Below are positions 1 through 5,771 of a stretch of DNA of 8,386 nucleotides, one piece after another. How positions within the stretch are numbered: the stretch's first letter is position 1; each line of letters starts with the position of its first letter. The notes below the pieces were generated by a model. That model worked only from the letters and a program-made list of their open reading frames with translations, had not been told where the DNA came from and made no database searches. A program made the position numbers and the translations under genes. This DNA is from JBCDIQ01 sp039024295 (GTDB lineage: Bacteria; Bacteroidota; Bacteroidia; J057), in the NCBI GenBank assembly GCA_039024295.1, contig JBCDIQ010000270.1:1-8386 (forward strand), read 5' to 3'.

Positions 1-1445
1 ATTTCATCGTAGTCGTAGAAAATTACCCTTCGGTGACGCGTTACCCCAAAATTTTTCAGGAGCATGTCCCCTGGGAAAATATTGGCTGCGGCCAATTGCT
101 TGATTGCATTGCCGTATTCTCCAACCGCTTCCCGGCATTGGGCTTCTGATGCCTGTTCCAGAAATAAGTTGAGGGGCATCATCCTGCGCTCGGTATACAA
201 GTGGCTGATAACAAGCTGGTCATTTTTGATGCTGATCAAAGAAGGGGCGACTTCCTGTAGCTCGGCCATGAGCCCATTCGAAATCCTATCAAGGGGGAAG
301 GCGAAGTTTTCGAACTCATGGGTATCAGCCATACGCCCCACCCGGTCGTGAATTTTTACAATCTCATAGCATTCTTTTACGCGTTGCCTCGTCACCTTTT
401 TGGGCGGGGCAAATTTGTCCTTGATCAGTTTGAACACCACCGGGTAAGAAGGAAGGGTGAACACAGACATGACCATTCCCTTGATCCCAGCTGCAGGCAC
501 GAACTTATCGGCCGAATGTTCCATGTGGTACAACAACTCCCGATACAACATGGTCTTGCCATGCTTGTTGAACCCAAGGGAGTTGTAAAGTTCTGACAGG
601 AGTTTCTGGGGCATCAGGCTTTTGAGGAAATCAATGTACCAGGAAATCCGTTCTACTTCCACCAAGAAGTAGGAACGGGTGAAGCTGAAGATGATACTTA
701 CATCATTTGTATCGGTCACCAGGGTGTCCAGGTAAATGCCCTTTTGGCCGTGCATAAGGGGAAATATAAGTGGGATAATTTCTTCCCCAATTACAATACG
801 TCCGACCAAGTAGGCACCCTTATTTCGGTAGAAAACAGAATGTATCATTTCAATCCTGCCATCCCTTTTCTGTTGTAGTTCGGCAAGTAGTCCTTCTTCT
901 TCCAAGCTCTCCATAACCCAGTCCACATCTTGCTTGAAGTTCTCCCAGTTGGGCCGGAATCCTGGGGCATTTAATATTTCTTCGATTATTTGCCTAATGG
1001 GCATTGTTAAGGAGTAGGTGGTATAGATGGGCAAGAGTTTCTTAGCAGAAGCTTCAAGCCGTTCAGGTACCGTTACAAACATTGCCAAAGGCTTCACCCC
1101 AATATTGGTAAATACTTTACGGCAAACAGAATTAAAATAGGTCTCCGCAATTTCTTGGTAGGGGTGTCCTGATAGTTCTTCTGCAAAAAAGGATTTGGTG
1201 AGGGTCCATACCTTTTCGTCTTTTGCAAACTCGTCGATTTCCCGCTGTACCTGGCGGGCTACTTCCATGACACGTTCCTTGTAGATGCTCAGCCGTTCAC
1301 GGGAATCACCCTGAATAGCTTGCCAGTTTCTATTTTCAAACCTGTAACGGGCACGTAAGGTGATGGCCCGAAAGTCACGAAGGTAAAGTTCAAATCCTTT
1401 AGCAATGATGTGGCTGATAGCACGAGCGCGGATATGGGATTTCAT
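1..1445 (-). CDS. aceK: Isocitrate dehydrogenase kinase/phosphatase AceK, partial (C-terminus beyond window)
   Basis: Bifunctional cytoplasmic enzyme that phosphorylates isocitrate dehydrogenase to inactivate it and dephosphorylates it again, steering isocitrate between the TCA cycle and the glyoxylate bypass. I translated the minus strand from the ATG at 1445: 481 codons are visible, against about 578 residues in E. coli AceK, so roughly the last 100 residues lie off the left edge. The N-terminal regulatory region (about 1-310) aligns in character. The kinase-fold part shows the ATP-loop segment PAAGIKGMVM (317-326), a lysine in VVFKLIKDKF (K339), GRMADTHEFEN (D374), and the catalytic stretch GDMLLKNFGVTRH followed by FYDYDE (D460, N465, D478). 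These sit at a constant offset of three from E. coli K336, D371, D457, N462 and D475 as I recall that numbering, so the active site appears complete. The gene is the last visible member of a three-gene operon; aceA and aceB are not in the window. Identification is strong; activity is inferred. Confidence 0.95.
   Translation of the reverse strand, partial: MKSHIRARAISHIIAKGFELYLRDFRAITLRARYRFENRNWQAIQGDSRERLSIYKERVMEVARQVQREIDEFAKDEKVWTLTKSFFAEELSGHPYQEIAETYFNSVCRKVFTNIGVKPLAMFVTVPERLEASAKKLLPIYTTYSLTMPIRQIIEEILNAPGFRPNWENFKQDVDWVMESLEEEGLLAELQQKRDGRIEMIHSVFYRNKGAYLVGRIVIGEEIIPLIFPLMHGQKGIYLDTLVTDTNDVSIIFSFTRSYFLVEVERISWYIDFLKSLMPQKLLSELYNSLGFNKHGKTMLYRELLYHMEHSADKFVPAAGIKGMVMSVFTLPSYPVVFKLIKDKFAPPKKVTRQRVKECYEIVKIHDRVGRMADTHEFENFAFPLDRISNGLMAELQEVAPSLISIKNDQLVISHLYTERRMMPLNLFLEQASEAQCREAVGEYGNAIKQLAAANIFPGDMLLKNFGVTRHRRVIFYDYDE
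1442..1445 (-). other. ATGA start-stop overlap coupling the membrane protein gene to aceK
   Basis: On the minus strand the TGA stop of the 774-residue membrane protein gene (1444-1442) overlaps the ATG of aceK (1445-1443), giving the four-base ATGA junction. Such junctions usually mean that ribosomes finishing the upstream gene reinitiate on the downstream one. The overlap is seen directly; coupling is inferred. It also supports the aceK start, because the N-terminal translation from this ATG (MKSHIRARAISHIIAKGF) begins at the usual place for the family. Confidence 0.75.
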
Positions 1446-3766
1446 GGGATAGCGGGGTTGATTTCCCCAAGATAGTAATTATTGTACATCAACCGGTTGC
1501 CAGGAAGAATTTGATATACTTCTGCATTCGCTGGCTTTATCATCAACTGGTCAAAAGTAAGGTGTTCCCCTCCACACCTGATCAGGACCTTTTCATTTGT
1601 GTCTAACAGTTCAAATGTGACCGATGCCCGCAGCCATGATTCATAGATGTCCGACAATTCTTTCATGGGTACCTCTGAACGATCAATTTCCTTCCCTTCC
1701 TTAAACTGCCGTACCTGTAGATAGGGTAAATAATTGGACTGGCGATCAATTTTTACCCAGCAGCTCACTTCATACTTTCGGCCGGTCACCCCATTAGGGA
1801 TGAGATCCTCAAAAAGATGCATGGGGCCTTTATAGGGGAAAGAAGTGGCTTTTGCCCCAAGGCTGTCTCCTTCAAAAAATGCATCTCCATATCCATTCAT
1901 TAAAAAAGTAGAAAGTGGGTTATCAGCATATACCTGATTGGGAAATGAAATTAAGCTGTCTTTGCGTTGGCGGAATGCATTAATTTTTTCCTGTCTGGTA
2001 TCGGAGAAGGCTGAAATGTCGAGAATGGAGTACTGGTTTTTCTTAAACTTGAAAAGAGGCTTTGAGCGTTTAATTAGGAGCTGCTCCATGGGCCGAAAAT
2101 CTGTCTTCTTTTTCTCATAGACCAGTAAGATGGGGTTAGAAGAGGGTAACTTTTCTGGAAGAACCTTGGGAATCAACGGATCAGCAACTAACTGGATACT
2201 TTGCAGTGCGGAGGTCAAAGGTGCTCTGGCTACGTAGTTATTCAACAGGGGAAGTCCTGTATTTTTGGAAATAGACATTCCGTGAAATGATCCATACCAG
2301 TTGCTTATAGAAATTTTCTCGGAGCCTACGTGGAAATAAGGGAGCATGAGCAGGGCCTGGAAATCTTGGGGCCCATACCCGTTTTGGGTAAGTATCCCGA
2401 GGTAGTCAGACCTGAATTCTGGGCATTTATTGGAAATCCTGTTTTTGAGAAAATGATTTCTTCTGGGAGTGAAATTGCCATGGGCCGCAACAAGCCAACC
2501 AACGATGCAGACCGTGACCAGTCCCCATCCCATCAATTTGCGTTGACGTATCCTGAGCGATCGAAATAACGTGTAAAGCGTCCATACACAGAGCACCATG
2601 TATGTGTGGTAGAATGGCCAGCCCAGCCTACCGGGAGACCGAAATTGGCGCACAAACCCCAGCCAGTCTGCCAGAAACGGCATCAGTTTAAATAATACGC
2701 CAGAAGCAGGAATGAGGAGCAAAATTGACGCGAAAAGCGCAGGCCGCAGGGTGTTTGGAATAATTGGATAACGAATTCTGCGAAATTGTTTGCGGCGAAT
2801 CTTGTTAACAAAGTTGAGCAGGAAAAATCCTAGAAATAGCAACCCCGGTAGGCCCACGTAATGCCTGCCTTCCATTTCAGCTGGGACAAAGTTTGACTTC
2901 AGGTTCTGGATCAACTCAAACACATACCCACCAGAAGGCAGGAATATCCCCTCTAATCCAGTCAGGTATTCAAAAAAGCCATAGGGAGTTTTGATGAAGT
3001 CGGTTGGGGTCTCGGTTGTGGTCCATTCCCAGCTTTTGAGGAAAATAGCAGGCAAAAAACTGAGGAGGACAGTAATCAAGAGCTGCTTTTTATGTTTAGC
3101 AAAGTAAGCAGGGGATTGAATGGCTTTTATCAGCAACCATGACAACAGAAAGCCAATCCCTATAAGGAAATAATAAGGGTGCGCAAAACTCAGAATAACA
3201 ACACTCCCAATGTAGGCTCCAAGCCAGCGGTAGTACCTTCCTTCTTCCATTCGAAGCAACACATACCACATCAAGGGAATGAAAAAGACATAAGACAATG
3301 CATAGTACCCGGTAAACCGATGGGTATGAGGTGTTAAAAAGATAATGATCAGAGAGAACACAACAGACCACCATACAGGCAGCTTGGTCCTTCTCAGGAT
3401 GAGAAACATCAGCCAGACGGCAGGGAAAAAGGATACAATGATGGTAAGGTTGGTCAGCCCTACGATGTAGGGGCTTACACCTACGATTCCATCTAACCAC
3501 CGGAAAATGATGGAGAGCAAGGGGTTAAGGTCAGCGTATAAGCTGTGGTTTCCAAAGGGATAGCCAAGCCCATGATGGGTAAAACCTTCCACATATTTCA
3601 CAAAGAATATGGAAGAATAGTAGGTTTTCAATCCGTCTCCACCTGCACCTAGTAAGTAGTCGTTCGGCTGTAATAATACAGGTCCGAAAACCAGGTACAA
3701 CCCTCCCAGGCATCCGATCATAAGTACCACAAACGGTAGGATTACCTGAGAAGCCAGCCTGTTCAT
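1442..3766 (-). CDS. Multi-pass membrane protein, GT-C/YfhO-like, with C-terminal beta-sandwich-like domain
   Basis: I do not recognise a named gene. The 774-residue product has about ten hydrophobic segments in its first 430 residues (roughly 8-30, 99-123, 130-146, 153-172, 184-214, 227-244, 304-321, 343-362, 384-404, 412-428), then a soluble region of about 345 residues. The first loop after TM1 contains acidic residues (D36, and D44 in GAGGDGLKTYY), where GT-C glycosyltransferases keep catalytic or metal-binding acids. RQFRSPGRLGW (373-383) resembles the conserved Arg/Pro loop seen in several YfhO-like membrane proteins. Residues about 610-750 look like a jelly-roll carbohydrate-binding-type fold: alternating strands, KYEVSCWVKI near 664-673, ending in FDQLMIKPA. 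A role in transferring sugar from a lipid carrier, or in displaying or modifying an envelope glycan, is inference. The start follows purM by 13 bases, with AAGG (3779-3776) nine bases upstream as a weak Shine-Dalgarno. The alternative is a non-enzymatic membrane protein of similar topology. Confidence 0.8.
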   Translation of the reverse strand: MNRLASQVILPFVVLMIGCLGGLYLVFGPVLLQPNDYLLGAGGDGLKTYYSSIFFVKYVEGFTHHGLGYPFGNHSLYADLNPLLSIIFRWLDGIVGVSPYIVGLTNLTIIVSFFPAVWLMFLILRRTKLPVWWSVVFSLIIIFLTPHTHRFTGYYALSYVFFIPLMWYVLLRMEEGRYYRWLGAYIGSVVILSFAHPYYFLIGIGFLLSWLLIKAIQSPAYFAKHKKQLLITVLLSFLPAIFLKSWEWTTTETPTDFIKTPYGFFEYLTGLEGIFLPSGGYVFELIQNLKSNFVPAEMEGRHYVGLPGLLFLGFFLLNFVNKIRRKQFRRIRYPIIPNTLRPALFASILLLIPASGVLFKLMPFLADWLGFVRQFRSPGRLGWPFYHTYMVLCVWTLYTLFRSLRIRQRKLMGWGLVTVCIVGWLVAAHGNFTPRRNHFLKNRISNKCPEFRSDYLGILTQNGYGPQDFQALLMLPYFHVGSEKISISNWYGSFHGMSISKNTGLPLLNNYVARAPLTSALQSIQLVADPLIPKVLPEKLPSSNPILLVYEKKKTDFRPMEQLLIKRSKPLFKFKKNQYSILDISAFSDTRQEKINAFRQRKDSLISFPNQVYADNPLSTFLMNGYGDAFFEGDSLGAKATSFPYKGPMHLFEDLIPNGVTGRKYEVSCWVKIDRQSNYLPYLQVRQFKEGKEIDRSEVPMKELSDIYESWLRASVTFELLDTNEKVLIRCGGEHLTFDQLMIKPANAEVYQILPGNRLMYNNYYLGEINPAIP

Positions 3767-3779
3767 TTGGAAAACCTTA

Positions 3780-4943
3780 TTAATAGGTGATTACGCCACT
3801 GGGTCCGTGAAGGCGGAGTTCATTTTGTTCGCTCTTTTCACAGTGCCCCACCACTTTGGCTTCCAACTCGAACTTAGCGGCAATGTCTATGACGTGCTTT
3901 GCAGTGTGTTCATCCGTATAGACTTCCAATCTGTGGCCCATATTAAACACCTGGTACATTTCTCTCCAGTCAGTGGTGGAAGTTTCCTGGATGAGCTGGA
4001 AGATGGGCGGAACTTCAAATAAGTTGTCTTTGATCACCTGTAGTCCATTAACAAACTTCATGATTTTGGTTTGGCCCCCACCCGTACAATGGATCAGTCC
4101 GTGAATTTTTTCTCTGTATTGCGACAGGACTTGTTGCATCACGGGCATATACGTTCTGGTCGGAGAAAGGAGCAACTTTCCTATCGGTATATTTAAACCT
4201 GGATGAACGTCTGTGAGCTGGTGTTTACCTGCATAAATAAGCGAAGGGTCCACCTGGGGATCATAAGATTCTGGATATTTTTCCCTGTAGAGAGATGCGA
4301 GTACGTCGTGGCGTCCATTGGTGAGGCCATTACTGCCAATGCCACTGTTGTAACTGTTTTCATACGTGGTTTGGCCGGAACTGCCCAGGCCCACAATTAC
4401 AGAGCCGTCTTTGATTTCGGTATTAGGAATGACTTCCCTTCGAGGCATACGCGCAAAAGCAGTCGCGTCTAGAACCAGGGTGCGTACTAGGTCTCCTACG
4501 TCTGCAGTTTCTCCTCCGGTATTCACTGCCTGGATACCGAATGGTCGCATGGACTCAAAAAATGCCTCCATTCCTGCCAGGATTTCTCCCAAAACCTCAC
4601 GGGGGATTCGGAATTTATTTCTGCCGATGGTGTTAGAAAACAGAAAGGGTCCTAATGAACCCGCACAAACCATGTCATCCGTATTCATCACCAACGCATC
4701 CTGGGCAAGGTCCCTCCACACAGAGATATCTCCTGTTTCACGCCAGTAAATGTAGGCCAAAGAAGATTTTGTACCTGTACCATCTGCATGCATTAAGGTA
4801 CACCAGTCGGGATCATTTGCACTTAAATCAGGGAGGATTCGGCAGAATGCATTGGGATACAGGCCTTTGTCTAGCTGCTTGATCGCAAAATGGACATCCT
4901 CTTTTCCTGCCGAAACGCCACGCTGGGCATACTGATTACTCAT
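3780..4943 (-). CDS. purM: Phosphoribosylformylglycinamidine cyclo-ligase (AIR synthase) family, Bacteroidota long form
   Basis: Probable PurM, the cytoplasmic enzyme that closes the imidazole ring of FGAM with ATP to give aminoimidazole ribonucleotide in purine synthesis. From the chosen start the protein is 387 residues, longer than the roughly 345 of E. coli PurM but normal for the Bacteroidota form. Visible PurM-superfamily motifs are HADGTGTKSSLAY (ATP/substrate loop), QDALVMNTDDMVCAG, NTGGETADVGDLVRT (GGET loop), GLGSSGQTTYE, SNGLTNGRHDV, LLSPTRTYMPV, IHCTGGGQTK and VFNMGHRLEVY. The reading frame also opens at an ATG at 4976, but the extra 11 residues (MILGILPEKPV) have no family counterpart, while MSNQYAQRGVSAGKEDVHFAI from 4943 matches the usual N-terminus. 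It is the first gene of the operon with the membrane protein and aceK, with no obvious metabolic link to them. The family is certain. That it is the cell's main AIR synthase rather than a related paralogue is likely but not proven here. Confidence 0.92.
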   Translation of the reverse strand: MSNQYAQRGVSAGKEDVHFAIKQLDKGLYPNAFCRILPDLSANDPDWCTLMHADGTGTKSSLAYIYWRETGDISVWRDLAQDALVMNTDDMVCAGSLGPFLFSNTIGRNKFRIPREVLGEILAGMEAFFESMRPFGIQAVNTGGETADVGDLVRTLVLDATAFARMPRREVIPNTEIKDGSVIVGLGSSGQTTYENSYNSGIGSNGLTNGRHDVLASLYREKYPESYDPQVDPSLIYAGKHQLTDVHPGLNIPIGKLLLSPTRTYMPVMQQVLSQYREKIHGLIHCTGGGQTKIMKFVNGLQVIKDNLFEVPPIFQLIQETSTTDWREMYQVFNMGHRLEVYTDEHTAKHVIDIAAKFELEAKVVGHCEKSEQNELRLHGPSGVITY

Positions 4944-5061
4944 TACTGGTTTTTCGGGCAATATACCAAGAATCAATTCCTTTCGAAATATTACCTAGAC
5001 AGATTATTCGGTTCTTTGACTAGAAAAAATCGACTGGCAATCCGATAATAGAGGTTCACGC
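4944..5061. promoter_or_regulatory. Divergent intergenic region holding promoters for the purM operon and the secreted protein gene
   Basis: These 118 bases separate two divergently transcribed starts and are AT-rich, so they must carry at least the promoter of the minus-strand operon and probably that of the plus-strand gene. I looked for the Bacteroidota promoter pattern (TTTG near -33 and TAnnTTTG near -7) and found no convincing match on either strand. TTTGAC at 5015-5020 followed by GATAAT at 5044-5049 has a spacing that is too wide for a standard promoter. The regulatory role is inferred from gene arrangement only. Confidence 0.4.
5050..5054 (+). promoter_or_regulatory. Shine-Dalgarno-like AGAGG upstream of the secreted protein gene
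   Basis: AGAGG lies seven bases before the ATG at 5062. It favours that start over the in-frame ATG at 5080, which would also leave a workable signal peptide. Shine-Dalgarno sequences are often weak or absent in Bacteroidota, so this is modest evidence. Confidence 0.4.
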
Positions 5062-5697
5062 ATGGAAACAATTATTAAGATGCGCAACTTTCTGCTTTGC
5101 CTTGCAGTATTAGGCGGCTTTACCCAGCCGATAAATGGCTTTGCTCAGGAATTTTTAACCTTTGGCGTCAAGTTGGAAGCTGGAAATAGCCTGCTGAATT
5201 GGCAGATGGACATTGACCAGTCCGATGGCTATTTTGTGATTGAGCGCTCCCTGGAAGGGGATTATTTTAGCCCTATCGCGCGGGTTCACATAAAGGAAAA
5301 TGAGCATGCAAATGGGATGGTGCAATATGCCGATCCGGTTCCTCCTGTTCGCCCTACACGGCTGAAGTACCGAGTTCGGTGGGTATCCTCCGAAGGCCTA
5401 AATGTGCTGAGCGAGCCAGCCGAAGTATCCTTGAAAGACCTTCAAGAATTAACTGTTAGCGTTTTTCCCAATCCCATTGATCAGGTGATTTATTACTCCT
5501 ATACCGCTCCAGAGGGAGCCAAGGTAAAAGTTCGGCTTGAAAACGAGGAAAGAAAGGTCGTTTATCAACAAGAATTCGAGGCAAACAGCGAACAGAATTC
5601 TCGCGCACTTTCTGCCCAGCAGCTTGCCAGCGGGACCTATTACCTTAGCTTGATCCGGGATACTCACAGGGTATCTGCAGCCATCCTTGTCCCTTAG
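5062..5697 (+). CDS. Small secreted protein with T9SS type A C-terminal sorting domain
   Basis: A 211-residue exported protein. Residues 1-28 form a Sec signal peptide: a short start with K6 and R8, a hydrophobic core FLLCLAVLGGF, and probable cleavage within GFAQE near 28/29. There is no lipobox cysteine at the cleavage site. Residues about 32-125 look like the fibronectin-III/immunoglobulin-like module common in Bacteroidota surface proteins (LLNWQMDIDQSDGYFVIERS, then LKYRVRWVSSEG). Residues about 129-211 match the type A sorting domain carried by T9SS cargo: VFPNPIDQVIYY, then LSAQQLASGTYYLSL and a final short strand. In known T9SS systems this domain directs passage through the outer membrane and is removed or used for surface anchoring. 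There is almost no room for an enzymatic cargo, so the beta module is probably the whole mature protein. Its role is unknown. An in-frame alternative start exists at 5080. It is transcribed away from purM and towards alaS. Confidence 0.88.
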   Translation: METIIKMRNFLLCLAVLGGFTQPINGFAQEFLTFGVKLEAGNSLLNWQMDIDQSDGYFVIERSLEGDYFSPIARVHIKENEHANGMVQYADPVPPVRPTRLKYRVRWVSSEGLNVLSEPAEVSLKDLQELTVSVFPNPIDQVIYYSYTAPEGAKVKVRLENEERKVVYQQEFEANSEQNSRALSAQQLASGTYYLSLIRDTHRVSAAILVP

Positions 5698-5713
5698 CAG
5701 TTGGAATAAAAAT

Positions 5714-5741
5714 GAGGTAGATGGGTGACACCAACTACCTC
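5714..5741. terminator. Bidirectional intrinsic terminator between the secreted protein gene and alaS
   Basis: GAGGTAG (5714-5720) is the exact reverse complement of CTACCTC (5735-5741). Inside an A-A mismatch, TGG (5722-5724) pairs with CCA (5731-5733), leaving a six-base loop GTGACA. On the minus strand, downstream of alaS, the stem is followed directly by ATTTTTATT, a good U-tract (complement of 5713-5705). On the plus strand the stem is followed by a weaker T-rich run, AAATTTCTTTT. It sits in a convergent 74-base gap, 16 bases past the plus-strand stop and 30 past the alaS stop, which suits shared termination. Confidence 0.75.
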
Positions 5742-5750
5742 TGAGTAAAT

Positions 5751-5769
5751 TTCTTTTGCTAGAAAAGAA
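5751..5769. repeat. Short AT-rich inverted repeat beside the alaS stop codon
   Basis: TTCTTTT (5751-5757) and AAAAGAA (5763-5769) are perfect reverse complements around a five-base GCTAG loop, ending two bases before the alaS stop codon. The stem has a single G-C pair, so it is weak. It may add to plus-strand termination after the stronger hairpin at 5714-5741, or it may be chance in AT-rich spacer. Confidence 0.35.
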
Positions 5770-5771
5770 GC

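Noticed and set aside
64..596. Two overlapping plus-strand open frames (64-351 and 318-596)
   Set aside because: They are antisense to aceK, whose minus-strand translation carries the conserved active-site motifs across the same bases.
3096..3500. A 134-codon minus-strand open frame within the membrane protein gene
   Set aside because: It is a shifted frame of the same strand, rich in Cys and His, and overlaps transmembrane segments that are coherent in the main frame.
5015..5049. TTTGAC and GATAAT as a promoter for the secreted protein gene
   Set aside because: The two elements are 23 bases apart, too far for a sigma70-type promoter, and they do not fit the Bacteroidota TTTG / TAnnTTTG spacing either.
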